DNA of 64,000 nt from Sordariomycetes sp. S80-01Y (Eukaryota > Ascomycota > Sordariomycetes), in the NCBI GenBank assembly GCA_037042185.1, contig JAXQJY010000032.1:3038001-3102000 (forward strand). Direction: 5' to 3'. The translations under genes and the position numbers were made by a program. Shown in pieces: positions 1-11,208 of the stretch (positions are counted from its first letter, which is position 1; the number at the start of each line of letters is the position of its first letter). The notes under the pieces were generated by a model that saw only the letters and a program-made list of their open reading frames with translations, made no database searches and was not told where the DNA came from.

Positions 1-1724
1 GCAGGATGGGGGGCAGGGGGTGGCAGGAGATTTAAGGAGGTCGTCGTCACAGTGGGGGGCTGTTGGGCTGTTCAGCCGTGAGGCCTTGGAAGACACCGAT
101 CGCTTGTCATCGTACTCTAGAAACCCTAGTGATCCCTTGTATAGGAACATACGAAAGTGCGATGGATTCGTATTACTAGTATTAGGTGCGTACTTTGGAA
201 CAAATCTCAGATGCTGACGGCTGGGCCCCATCTGCCCCTTTTCGGGCCTCTCGCCGGCTGGTTCGTCGCCAAACAGGAGAATATAGTAAAGACCGACACG
301 CCGACGGGTGGGCGGCCAGCCCTGCGCTGTGTAATATCGACGGCGGCCTCGCGACTTTGTATGCTGGAATGGAGGCGCAGGCCGACTCTACGTAAGGCAT
401 GACGAGTCCTTCGAGGGCTTGCATGTCGTTTGTGGTCATGGCCGGCACAGTTGATGGCCGCTGGTGCAATGCTCGTTTCTGCCCGTCCGCTCGCAACCAC
501 ACCTGCCCAGCCACACCCGCACAGTTACTGCCTCCACTGGGAGTTTGGCACTGCGGAGGGATCGCACCAGGCTCGACTGAGATTCAGACGCCGCAGTCGC
601 CAGAATCTCAGCGGCCTGGCTGGTCAAAATCTCAGGACATCCGCTTGTCCTCGGGTACGGGGCCAACGTCGAGGTGGGTGACCCCCCAGTGCTCAGGAGG
701 CAGCCAGTGGGCTTGTCGTACGTGAACACCTGCTGCTGGCAACCTGTGTCACATTGGCACAGGCCCATCTAATTAGATGGCCGTCAAGATTCATCGCCAA
801 GCCTCCCCCAAAGCCCCTCCTGAATCTACCCGCCCAGGTACAAATCTTAAGGTTCAGCCAGCGCAATGGCGCCGAGAAAGCATGGTGTGGCTGACCGTTG
901 GAGCGTAGCATCAAGTCTAGCAATTAGCTGAGGTGAAGCTCGCAGACGCAATGCTGTCATACCGAAATCTTAGACATGTTCCGACAACCTTCTACAGAGT
1001 AACCGCATTCCTCACTCAGAGTCAGGAGTCCCCTGTGGTGTCGGGTCTCAACCAGAGACGATTAAAAAAGGCCGTCAGTGACGCCAAGGAGACGGCTGAG
1101 TGGATTTCTGTCTTTCTTCCATGCAACATGGCGCTGTAAACTGGGGCCGCTAGTCTACTTTGGGTAATCCAGCCTGTGTCAGGATGAGTGCCTGGTGGCC
1201 TCCGTTGCGCCGTCCTGAAATCCTGGACTCTGGTCTCCAGGTGGGTGCTATCCAGAAACCAAGCAATTGCCCAGCGAACAGCAGCCGTTGAAACCTGGGA
1301 AGCTCATCTTCTGCCCGGGGCGATGGCCTCCACTTGACCACCTCAATTGGGTCCCCCCCAAGGCTGTGCGAATTGCGCCGCTCCTCGCATCTTCACTAAC
1401 ACCCGTCCCATCTTTCGTCCCCTTTCCCGTCTCCTGCTCCTTCCAGGTTACAGTCGTCCTCTCCCTCACCTTCCTCTTCTCCTCCCGCGCCCACCCCTCG
1501 TCCTGGACGTCTTCACCTCGACATCTCGACAGCCCTCGACGTTGCTTATTACAGCTAGTCTCTCCTTAAGGTTTCGGTTGCCGTGCGTGTCCACGCGTCT
1601 TCGTCCTCCCCGTTACGTCGAGTTGCCCCCCCCCTCGTCGCAACGAAGAAGCATCCGCCGCCTTGTCGCCGAAAACAACTGTCAAAAAACATACCTTCGA
1701 GGGCGTACCCTAGAATCTGCGACA
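1..1724. other. Intergenic and 5' leader region
   Basis: I see no convincing gene here. Short open frames occur on both strands, but none has a recognisable domain or a plausible exon structure. The right part is the presumed promoter and leader of the glycosyltransferase gene. The left end may hold the flank of a gene outside the window. Confidence 0.5.
1376..1560 (+). promoter_or_regulatory. Pyrimidine-rich leader of the glycosyltransferase gene
   Basis: A run dominated by C and T on the plus strand (many CTCC, TTCC and CCTC blocks) lies 165-350 bp before the chosen ATG at 1725. CT-rich tracts near transcription starts are common in filamentous fungal promoters. The role is inferred from position and composition only. 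Confidence 0.4.
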
Positions 1725-3925
1725 ATGAGTCTCTTCGCGTGGTGCTCAAGGCGGGTCGGTGGGCTGAGTATGTTGGCGGTTATCTTCCTCTCCTACTGGG
1801 TCATTACATCGGAATCGACAATAGAGCGCCATGGCTACAAGTTCGAGCATCCCGAGACCCTGACGGCTTCGTACTCGTCGACCTCAACAACCGGCGCCGG
1901 CCTTTGGACCTACATCTTCGTCTATTATACAATACTCGTTCACATCGCTATCGCCATCTTCCCTCTGCGCGCCTGCTGGGCAGTCTGGGATCTGACCCAG
2001 ACTCTCTCCCGCTCAACTCGCAACTCCCTCAGCAACATCAAGAAGCACTCTACCCACCGCCGTAGCTCCTACACCTCGGTGTCGAGCTCTGAGACTCTCA
2101 TTTCCGGCCACCATGACGCTCCTTCGACCGCGACGAGCAGCGAGGCAGGCGATATAGAGATTGAAATGTATACCGATGGGGGCGAATTCGCTAAGCAAGA
2201 GCCCATCATCCATGCTATCGTCATTCCCAACTACAAGGAGGAGCTAGACACTCTAAGGGAGACTTTGGAGGTGTTGGCCTCGCACCCGCAGGCTCACGTA
2301 TCCTACGATGTAAGTTTTGCGCTCTCACATGATGCTTGCAGTGCGTGGCTTCGCGCTGCGAACTGTTGCGCCCCCCGCGACTTTAGGCGTGGTTGTTCAA
2401 GATTCTGAAGACGCCTTTGGGTGGCCAAGCTCATTACTCAGGTCTAAGAAGCTAACGATGGCTATCAGGTCTACCTCGGTATGGAGCAGCGCGAACAAGG
2501 AGGCGAAGCGAAGGCCCTTGGTCTCATCCAAGAATTTGCCAAAAAGTTTCGTTCGATCGATTACACCTGCCATCCTGGTGATATTCCTGGCGAGGCTGCT
2601 GGCAAGGGAAGCAACATGGGCTGGGCTGCCCGCAAGCTGAGCGCCAAGTATCCTACTGAGATTCGTAAGAACGTCATCATTACTGGCATCGATGGTATGT
2701 TGTCCAGTCGTGTGAATGCGCGCAATTCGATATCTTGGGGATCTAAATATGCTAACTCACCTCTGCAGCTGACAGTCATCTTGCCTCGACATACTTCGCT
2801 CTGCTCAGCGATATGCACATGTCTCACCCTGAGACCGCCGCCACTACCCTTTACGCCGCTCCAATTATCTTCGACCGCAATGCCCACAGCGTCCCATCTA
2901 TCGTCCGTGTCGCTGACATCATGTGGAGCGCTGGTGGCATGTCTGGGCTCTACCGCGGATCTGCGATTGCCCCTCCCACTTCGGTCTACTCTCTGTCTCT
3001 CGAGCTTGTTGACCGTGTTGGTGGTTGGGATTGCGATGCCGAGGCCATTGGAGAGGATCTCCACATGTATGTCAAGTGCTTCTTCGCGCTGAACGGTAAC
3101 CTTACCTGTCGCACCATTTTGAGCCCTGTTAGCCAGAGCAACGTGGCCGGTGGTGGTAAAGGTGGAGTTCGCGGTCTCATCATCGACATTCAGGCTCGCT
3201 ACAAGCAGGCCCTCCGCCACATGTGGGGTTCTCTCGACAGTGGCTTCGCCATCCGCAAAGCTGCAGAGATGTGGCAAGACAGGAAGCAAACTACGAGGGT
3301 GTTTAGGCCTCTCCACAAGCAACACGGCGACACCTCAGATATGTACTTCCCCGAGAACCAAATTGGCGTGGAGGAGAACCCCGAAGTTCCGCGAGAGAGC
3401 GGTGTTTTCGCCGACGTTACGCAAGAGGACATGAAGGAGCCGCATCTCGAGAACATCTTCTACATGGGCCACCGTCTCTTCGAGGCTCACATCATGCCCG
3501 TCCACATGACCGTTCTCGTTCTCGCCTCAACCATCTTCATGTGGGTGACGGAGGGCAGAGAAGACACTGCGAACCTCCGATGGATCATAAGCTGGACTGG
3601 CCTTCTCCGCGCACTGGGTTTCTTCGCAGCTGCCTGTTACATCATCCTGTACGAACGCTACCACCGCCTCTGTGTCGCTACGCGCGAGAAAGAGATGAAG
3701 GAAGCTGGGCTTTACGAGGGCATGTGCTTCTCTCACCGCTCTCTGAGGGCGAACTGGAGAGACTACATCATGCTTCCGCTCGTTGCCCCTCTGTACGGAT
3801 CGATCCCTTGCTTGCAAGCCGAAATCTCGCATTTCTGGACGATAGATTTGGTTTACACGGTCAGCAAGAAGGTCACGCGGCAACGTGCACGATCCATTCA
3901 CGATGTGGCTGCCGCCATGGCATAA
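1725..3925 (+). CDS. Membrane-bound family 2 glycosyltransferase
   Basis: Three exons (1725-2309, 2469-2694, 2769-3925) give 655 aa. The junctions restore continuous family sequence: YD|VYLGMEQ at the first and the DADSHL motif across the second. Two hydrophobic segments (about residues 12-30 and 60-88) precede a GT2 core. The core opens with HAIVIPNYKEELDTL (about 163), carries the metal-binding D-x-D in IDADSHL (about 270), then AIGEDLHMYVK (about 364) with the presumed catalytic acid, and a QALRHMW motif (about 416) corresponding to the Q/RxxRW signature. Three more membrane segments follow (HMTVLVLASTIFMWV, LGFFAAACYIILY and one near the C-terminus). Proteins of this layout transfer sugar from a nucleotide sugar at a membrane, often to a polysaccharide. 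The substrate cannot be read from sequence. Fungal GT2 proteins needed for hyphal growth on surfaces are related by class, but orthology is not shown. The ATG was chosen because it opens the hydrophobic N-terminus after the CT-rich leader. Confidence 0.85.
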
Positions 3926-4852
3926 CTCGCCTAATGACACCGATTGTCTGAAGACCTTTACGACGACCTCCGGACTTGTTCGATTATCTGTGCATTTGCG
4001 CAAGCAGGCTTTATCATTATTTTAAAAAGAGGCGTTTAAAGGTCTGCGAAAGATCACGAGACGCGTGTATATAGATGGGGTGACCATTTGGTCTTGTTCA
4101 TATGCTTGGCATGGCATTGGCATCATAATATTTTACGACGGGTTTTTGGCGTGTCAAAGACCGGAGTTTTTGGGGACACATCAGCATTGAGTGTCGAACG
4201 GCTGGTCTTATCACACTCGCTTACAGGATCGACATGAACACGGAACAACAAAAGCAAAGCAAGGGGTCGCAGGGTTTACGAGGATGCCGCACCGAGGGGG
4301 TCTGGGGCCACGAAGAGCAAGCGAGCGCGCATCAGTTGGTTTTGATCGCTGCAGGCGGCTTTAATGGAGTGGAAGACGGTTGCCGACGTTAATAGCCAGC
4401 TTGGGCAGATTTCGCGAGGCTGGCGGCACACCTAATGTTAGCTCCATAATATTAATATGATTGAATGCCTAGGCAGTCCCGCCTCGGCTGCCCGATGGGC
4501 TCAAAGAAATCCGTGCCTTACCCTATCGAGTGTATAGTGACCTAAATATGATAGTGCACCGACATGACACAAATCTAGCCTGAGCTCGACCTCAACAAAC
4601 CAATGTGTCGCAAGCTAAACCAGCGTCGCTGTCCACCGAAGTGCACGTAGGCCCGACTCCGAGTTGCCATCCGCTCGACACCCGAAGGCGTCCGGATGTA
4701 AGTTAGCAACAACCAATCGGCGACATTGTTCACTCTTGGCCATGCAATTGGCCTCATCCTGCTACTAACTTGATATAAAAGGTCTATCTTTTGGGCTTTA
4801 AAACAAAGTCGAGCTTTCGTGTTGCACATGTTCAGCCAAATCATCAACTAAG
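3926..4852. other. Intergenic region between the glycosyltransferase and DJ-1 genes
   Basis: This holds the 3' flank of the glycosyltransferase gene and the promoter of the DJ-1-like gene. It is more AT-rich than the coding DNA on either side. No supported gene or RNA was seen. Confidence 0.5.
4774..4780 (+). promoter_or_regulatory. TATA-like element before the DJ-1-like gene
   Basis: TATAAAA lies 73 bp upstream of the ATG at 4853, a plausible distance for a short-leader fungal gene. The assignment rests on motif and position only. Confidence 0.35.
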
Positions 4853-5608
4853 ATGCCTGCCACAATCCGCATCGGGGTGTTCATCCCCAACGGCGCCCAA
4901 ACCCTCGACGTCGCATGCATCGACGTCCTAGGCACGATGTCCCGCGATTACTTTCGCCAGATGTCCAACATGCTGCCTAAGCATCTGGTCGACCTGGCCC
5001 CCGATGTATCCTTTTCCTACATCACTTCCCCCAAGGCTGGCGAGCTAGTCCCTTTGACCTCCGGCATGACGATCAAGGCCACAAACTTCTACACGGACGA
5101 AGAGGTTCAGTCGGGGAAGTTAGATATCGTCATGGTTCCAGGGCCGCATCCTGAGGAGAGTTTTGAGGAGGGGGCCCTGGGCTGGTTGCGAGATCAAAGC
5201 AATACGCCTGGAGTAGATGTCTTGTGTGTTTGTACGGGACTGTTCCTCTGTGCCTCGGCCGGCATCGTGGACGGGAAGCACGCAAGCGGACCTCGCGGCC
5301 TACAAGACCACCTCACATCAAAGTTCCCCAAAATCAAGCTTGTCGGTGACAACCAGCGGTGGGCGAGGGACGGAAACTTCTGGTCAAGCGGCGGAATAAC
5401 GAACGGGAATGACTTGATGGCCGCTTATGCGAAGACGAGTGGCCGTTGGCCGGTGCCCGTGGCAGAGATGGGTGCCGTGTTGGCTGACGTTGGTGACCGA
5501 GGACAATTTTACAGCCAGGGAAAGGGTATGTTTACTTTGGGTGTTGTCTGGACCATCGTTAAGGCTTGGTTTGTGAGCTCGGGCTCCCGGAGGACGAAAC
5601 AGGTGTAA
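4853..5608 (+). CDS. DJ-1/PfpI family protein
   Basis: A single exon encodes 251 aa. The N-terminus (IRIGVFIPNGAQTLDVACID) is the first strand and loop of the DJ-1/PfpI fold. The nucleophile elbow is LCVCTGLFLCASAGIVDGK, with Cys127 in the CTG position as the likely reactive residue. A conserved WSSGGITNGNDLMAAY segment follows, where family members have a TSAGVTAGIDL-like loop. Members of this superfamily include isonitrile hydratases, glyoxalase III enzymes and redox-sensing proteins, and the sequence does not decide between them. No signal peptide or membrane segment is seen, so a soluble location is inferred. The length fits the fungal PfpI-like group. The ATG follows a TATA-like element at a normal distance. 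Confidence 0.88.
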   Translation: MPATIRIGVFIPNGAQTLDVACIDVLGTMSRDYFRQMSNMLPKHLVDLAPDVSFSYITSPKAGELVPLTSGMTIKATNFYTDEEVQSGKLDIVMVPGPHPEESFEEGALGWLRDQSNTPGVDVLCVCTGLFLCASAGIVDGKHASGPRGLQDHLTSKFPKIKLVGDNQRWARDGNFWSSGGITNGNDLMAAYAKTSGRWPVPVAEMGAVLADVGDRGQFYSQGKGMFTLGVVWTIVKAWFVSSGSRRTKQV

Positions 5609-6107
5609 GCTGCCAGACCAGGCATATGTGTAAGACAACAGTTTTTCCCAGCTCAAGCACACGGAATATGTGTGCGCTATAACTCTTTCCGCTGCTTCAG
5701 TCTGTCTCTCTGGACCGGTATCATTACATAATTTATGTCAGACTTGCTCAGCCAAGTCAATTGTCGCTTGTTCAAATAGTTCGTATCAAGAAACAAGAAT
5801 TGAAGCTATCTCCAACATTGAAACCGGTAGAAAGTGGGTTAGCGGAGGTGGTTGCTGCAAAACCGTCTGCCAAGGCTCTAGTGGGGATTTATCATGGCTT
5901 CCTATTCGTCCTAGATGTTTGCAGTGGGGCGGTGAGGCTTTGGCCAAAAAATTTCGAGAACTCGGCCTGCCTCAAGGCGAACTTTTGGAGATCAACTTTC
6001 TTTTTCCTTCACGAGAAACCTTTCAATCTTCGTCTTTCCATCTCGCGTATTCCACCCCAATTCCTTTCACTACACTTGTCAGACATCTCAATAATCAAAC
6101 ATCCACA
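5609..6107. other. Intergenic region between the DJ-1-like and FKBP genes
   Basis: This is the presumed 3' end of the DJ-1-like transcript plus the promoter and leader of the FKBP gene. CT-rich stretches occur at about 5990-6060. No gene was seen. Confidence 0.5.
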
Positions 6108-7661
6108 ATGTCTGGATTCCCTGGTCCCGTCTACGGGCTCGAGGTCCCGCCCGGCGAGGTCTTGATCCCGGCTTCGATGGACTTCCCTGCCTCTGTGAGT
6201 TCAACAACGCCCGCGATAACGCCAATGCGCACGGAGGCAATTGCGCATACTTTCGGGATTATCCAAGGCTAACATCAATGCTACTAGTTCCGCATCACCA
6301 TGGCCGCTGTCGACCCAACCGAGGAGGCTGAGGCCGACGCTGAGGGCAAGCTGCCTGCCATTCCCCGCTCTACCCTCCGTCTCGTCAAGTCCGCCTACCC
6401 CGGCCTCGACGCCGACGAGGACGATGAGCTCGACGAGGACAGCCTCCGCGCTATGCTCGGCGCCGCCGACAGTGATGAGGATGACAGCGACGACGAGCCC
6501 AACGGTGGCCCCAGCGACCCCGCCAAGGCCAAGAAGCAGAAGCAGAGCGCTGCCATCAAGAAGCTCCTCGAGGAGGCTATGAGCGACGACGACGACGAAG
6601 AGATGGAGGATGCAAAGCCCAATGGCGTCAAGTCTAGCAAGGCCAAGGGCAAGGCCCCTGCCTCTGACGACGATGAGGAAGACTCTGACGACGAGAGCGA
6701 CGACGATAACCTCGAGAACTTCGTCATCTGCACACTTGACACAGAGAAGGTACGAACTGATCACTCGCGTTGAAGCAACATGTTTGCTAATCCTCATTAG
6801 AACTACCAACAGCCCCTCGACATCACCGTCAACCACGGTGAGAAGGTTTTCTTCGTCGTCACCGGTACTCACACTGTCTACCTGACTGGCAACTATGTGA
6901 TGGACGATGTCGATGATGAGGACAGCGAGGAGGATGACGAGTACGACTTGTCCCCTGACGAGCTTGACTACGACTTGGGTGGCGACAGCGATGAGGAGAG
7001 CGACGAGCTCGACGACGTTGAGAATCCCCGTGTCACCGAGGTCGACTCCGAGGAGGAGGCCCCGAAGCTGGTCGAGACCAAGAAGGGCAAGAACAAGCGT
7101 GCTGCTGAGGAGGCCGCTTCGCTCGACGACATGATTGCGGAAGCTGGCGGCGACGAAAAGCTCTCCAAGAAGCAGCTGAAGAAGCTCAAGAACAACAAGG
7201 GCGAGGCTGTCGCTGCTGAGGAGGCCAAGAAGGAAGGCAAGTCCGACAAGAAGGTTCAGTTCGCCAAGAACCTCGAGCAGGGTCCCACCGGATCCACCGA
7301 GAAGGCCAAGGCTGGCAAGGGAACTGTTGGTGTCAAGAATGTCGGAGGTGTCACCATCGACGACCGCACCATCGGTAACGGCCGCACTGTCAAGAACGGC
7401 GACACTGTCGGTGTTCGCTACATCGGCAAGCTGCAGAACGGCAAGCAGTTCGATGCCAACAAGAAGGGCAAGCCTTTCTCCTTCAAGGTCGGCAAGAACG
7501 AGGTCATCAAGGGCTGGGACATCGGTGTCGTCGGTATGGCTATCGGCGGTGAGCGTCGCTTGACCATCCCTGCCAACCTTGCGTACGGCAAGAGCGGCGT
7601 TCCTGGCATCCCTCCCAACTCCCAGCTGACCTTTGACGTCAAGCTGCTCGAGATTAAGTGA
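6108..7661 (+). CDS. fpr4: Nucleolar FKBP-type peptidyl-prolyl isomerase (Fpr3/Fpr4 type)
   Basis: Three exons (6108-6194, 6288-6749, 6801-7661) encode 469 aa. The N-terminal MSGFPGPVYGLEVPPG joined to SFRITMAAVDP is the nucleoplasmin-like start of fungal nuclear FKBPs. The middle has long Asp/Glu/Ser tracts and Lys-rich patches (SKKQLKKLKNNKGE). The last 100 residues or so form the FKBP domain: RTVKNGDTVGVRYIGKL, FKVGKNEVIKGWDIG, GGERRLTIP, LAYGKSG and FDVKLLEIK, with the drug-pocket Trp in KGWD. In yeast, Fpr3 and Fpr4 isomerise prolines in the nucleolus and on histone tails, and Fpr4 acts as a histone chaperone. That role is inferred by family. Splicing the first short exon is needed because the GT-rich part after PAS is not conserved and a clear TAG acceptor precedes FRIT. 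Confidence 0.92.
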
Positions 7662-8381
7662 GCTAGGAAGTAGTAGTAGGTGAATTGCGGGTGAAGGCAC
7701 CTGTGTACACTATTACTCCCCCTCCTCGCTTTGCAGGGGCCTTGAGCTCTAACCTGAAGCGCTCATACTGGGGCCTCTTTCTACTCTTGGCGTTTTCCGA
7801 CTTCTCTCCGACATGGATGCGATGAAAGAGTCTTAGACCTGCGATGATACCCTGTGCTTGCAATGCCGCAAACTGGTTAGGCAGGAAGGATAGGACGAGG
7901 ACACATTGCATGGGACCTGCAGAATATCAAGGTGGCGTCGGACGAAAAGTTGTGGCATGATTTCCGTGTTTGTATGATGAAATTGAGGCTGGTCATATCT
8001 GGGTTGATTTGAGCTGATGACACTCTCAATAAAGATCTTGTCTTATGCTACTGCTGAATACCTTTACCTTGTCTTGTGCTAGTACCACTATAGTGGCTAC
8101 TAATATGCGCACTCGACCTGTGCTTTCCTCATCTCGCTCTCAACGAGCGCAAAAGCCCCTGTCCTTGAAGTGGGAAGGAACTTGCGAAGTTGGCTGCCTC
8201 TCCTCGCATCCTCAATGCACTGATGCGTTTCTTCTCTCTCCCAAACACCATCGTTTGATCAATATCCCAGATACTGACCGCCAGTCTTTCTTTATCAACA
8301 TCCCCATACTCAGGTTCTTTATTGTCTTGATTGAGCACCGGAATTCGATCATCCTTCCGAGTTGTTAATCTTGCCATCACG
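7662..8381. other. Intergenic region between the FKBP and kinase loci
   Basis: This is the 3' flank of the FKBP gene and the upstream region of the kinase-like locus. Open frames here are short and resemble no family I recognise. Nothing else was identified. Confidence 0.5.
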
Positions 8382-11092
8382 ATGCGACCGGCCCTCGTTA
8401 ACGAACGCAGCAACCTTGTGCTTGGCCCCATCGCTGGCAACCCTACAGCCAACCTGCCCAATGCACTGGCGCCATGCAACTCAAATCCATCAGACCAACA
8501 GGAGAATTTCGTCATTCCCCAAGATGTCGCCCGTTTCCATCGTGCTAGTTCGCGGGTGTGGTCCGACATTCGTGGAGCTCTTAAAGCCATAGGGAAGAGC
8601 CAGGATCGTTAGTAGTCGCTCTGCTCTTTTGCCTTTTCTCACTTGCTAACAATTATAACGTTCAAGAATCCGAGGCTTCTACAACTTTACACATGGGCGC
8701 CTTGCCGGCTGAGACCCGATCTCTGACCAGCCCAGCCCCAATCCACAGTGGACTTAGCGGTCATGTAGAACAGAAACCGCCTCGACATCGCAAAGAGAGG
8801 GGCCCCTCACCAAAAGACTGGGTAAAGAGACTGAAGAGCATGGGTCTCGGTCCTAACAGCAGCACTGTCATTCTCCATGGCCGCTCTGGCCTTCGCCGAA
8901 GCTCTATCCACACCCCAGCCAACTTCCGTTCTGCACCTTCGAGCGAGGCTAGCAGCTCGCCCAAGTCGGAACAGAGCTTTGTTGAGGACGAGTCGACTGG
9001 CAGGACTTCATTGAACTCAAGGTCCCACTCGATTGTAATGACTCCTTGCCGTCGAGGGAGGAACAGCCGGAAGCATCCTTGGGCTACATCCAGTCCAGAC
9101 TTTAGTTTGGGAACGATCGAGGAGTCTGGAATGGACCAATTTCTCCCAACCGTTGAAACCGTCGAGAAGGCCGCCGCTGCGAAGGTGTATCTCGAGACGC
9201 AATTGAACGAAAGGCTTCACCGTCAGAACGCCCGCAACATTAGGCGCAAATACTTGGAGACTCAGCTTTTCTACAGCCCTCACCTCACCGATGAGCAAAA
9301 GAACATTGTCCGAAGCTCTTGTTAGAGCCAGGAGACATGCCACTTGCGAGAGACACGCGTGCTACAAGTGAAGAGTCAGACTGCCGGAAGTGGCTGTGAG
9401 TCAAGTCCCTGCGTGAATGACTACGAACCCCTGAAGATCATCGGCAAAGGCAGCTTTGGTGTTGTCAGACTGGTACAAGAGAGATGTAAAGACAGCCCCA
9501 ACCGCCAAAAACAGGTATTTGCTATGAAGGTCATACGCAAATCAGACATGCTTCGTAGCAGCCAAGAAGGACATCTTCGCGCCGAGAGGGACTTTCTAGT
9601 CGCCTCTGAAGGCGCAGCATGGTGAGCTTCTCCGCCAGATCGCTCCATTCGCTTCGTTCTAACGATACAAAAGGGTTGTGGCACTCGTCTGTAGCTTTCA
9701 GGATGCAGCCAACTTGTATCTTGTCATGGAGTACATGCCCGGTGGCGACTTTCTGGGCTTGCTCATTCGCGAGAACGTGCTGCATGAGGCAGTTGCTCGC
9801 TTTTATGTCGCCGAAATGATATTGGCTGTTGAAGAAGCCCATCGTCTTATGTTCATCCACCGAGACGTCAAGCCGGACAACTTCCTCATTTCCGCCTCTG
9901 GTCATTTAAAAATATCTGACTTTGGCCTTGCCTTCGATGGACATTGGTCGCATGACGTATCCTACTACAACTACCATCGCTATTCCCTCCTCGCCAAGTT
10001 GGGTATAGATGTCGATGGAGACAATGTCGATCAGGAAGATGGTCTCGATATTCACAAGCAGGTTGAGCGCGCACGCAACCTCAGATCGGGCTTCGAGCGG
10101 CATGAGAGGCAGGGCGGCACCCAAGAAAACGACCTGGAGGAGCTTGTCGGTTGGAGGAATCGGTGCGGCAACCATTCATCTGCCCACTCTGTAGTCGGCA
10201 CAAGTCAGTACATGGCACCCGAAGTCATTGAAGGGAGGAAGTACGACGGGAGATGCGACTGGTAGAGCATTGGCATCATCCTGTACGAGTGCCTCTACGG
10301 CCACACGCCCTTCCTGTCTGATAAAGGCCGCAAGGAAACAAAGAACAACATCTTGGTCTGTAACCTACCTGGTGCTCCATTTCCCTCGCTGACATAGCCC
10401 AGGATCACAAAAAACTATTCTTCTTCCCTCTGCGTCCTTTTGTTAGCGATAAGTGCCAGGACCTAATGTACCGGCTGATACGTGAAAAGGAAAGTCGGCT
10501 ATGCTCCCGCCGCTATCAGATGAAGGACCGTGATCAGCTTGACGCGGGCCGTCGGACTGACTTCTTTGGCCGCCATGTCTTTGCAGATGATGGTGAGGAC
10601 ATCAAAAACCACCGATGGTTCAAGAACGTTCCTTGGGATCGGCTCCACACGTTAATTCCCCCTTTCGTACCGCACGTTCACGGGCCAGAAGACACCCGGT
10701 ACTTTGACGAGTCTGGTTCGATTGATGATATGACCGCGTCACAAGAGGACACGGGCGGCCCCCTGCCCGAAGATGTTCGTGATGTCCTGAAAGACTTTGA
10801 GCCCGCTTTTCAAGACCTTGCCATGCAGCTTGTTGCCGAACCCTACGACACAATCAAGCTCAAGAGCCTGGACCGCCGCATCGAGACTGCTTCGATTGTA
10901 GGATCCACAGAGAAGGAAGTGTTGAAGCACTTCGTAAGAATGTACGGCCACAAAGAGCGCAAGCGACCTCGAGACAAGATACTGCGAGATCCTAAGACCA
11001 AGGACATCGCTCTGTCCATCAGGAAGAAGACTGCCTTTATGGGATACACATGGAGGAGAATGCGCCCGGAAGGTTACGGGGGCCTGATTTAG
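8382..11092 (+). pseudogene. NDR-like AGC protein kinase gene with two in-frame stops
   Basis: Four exons (8382-8607, 8667-9621, 9674-10355, 10403-11092) keep one frame for 851 codons. The introns are 47-59 bp with GCTAAC/CTAAC-type branch sites in two of them. The layout matches the NDR/LATS group: a helical region (RKYLETQLFYSPHLTDEQ), the glycine loop GKGSFGVVRLV, the lysine in VFAMKVIRKSDML, HRDVKPDNFLI, DFGLAFDG, a long insert before the activation segment, VVGTSQYMAPEVIEG, and a C-terminal tail ending KTAFMGYTWRRMRPEGYGG. Two TAG codons interrupt the frame: 9323-9325, before the kinase domain, and 10263-10265, where family members have the second Trp of CDWWS. Around the first, a neighbouring frame reads the more family-like LVRARRHAT, suggesting a pair of compensating indels. 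All other catalytic motifs are intact. This is either a recent pseudogene or a gene with sequence errors. Cot-1/Orb6-type NDR kinases control polarity, but this looks like a divergent paralogue. Confidence 0.75.
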
Positions 11093-11208
11093 GCCTCATG
11101 GCCTGCTGCGAAAAGATACACGAGTGCCAGTAGTCATTAAGCATTAGAATTAACATGTATAGACTTAGTAAAATGTTCCATGCGTGACGTTTCCATAGAT
11201 CCCATCCA

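Noticed and set aside
150-1340. Several 60-110 codon open frames on both strands near the left edge
   Set aside because: They overlap each other and have no recognisable protein features. They are most likely chance frames in GC-rich DNA.
2561-3325. A 254-codon minus-strand frame opposite the glycosyltransferase
   Set aside because: It is an antisense shadow of the conserved GT2 core with no recognisable domain.
6201-7700. A 499-codon open frame on the minus strand opposite the FKBP gene
   Set aside because: It is the antisense of Glu/Asp/Lys-rich codons (GAG, GAC, AAG), which read as Leu/Val/Leu-type codons. There is no family match, and the plus-strand gene is certain.
10263-10370. An extra intron removing the TAG at 10263 in the kinase
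   Set aside because: It would delete the conserved SIGIILYECLYGHTPF segment, and the following sequence continues the kinase domain in the same frame.
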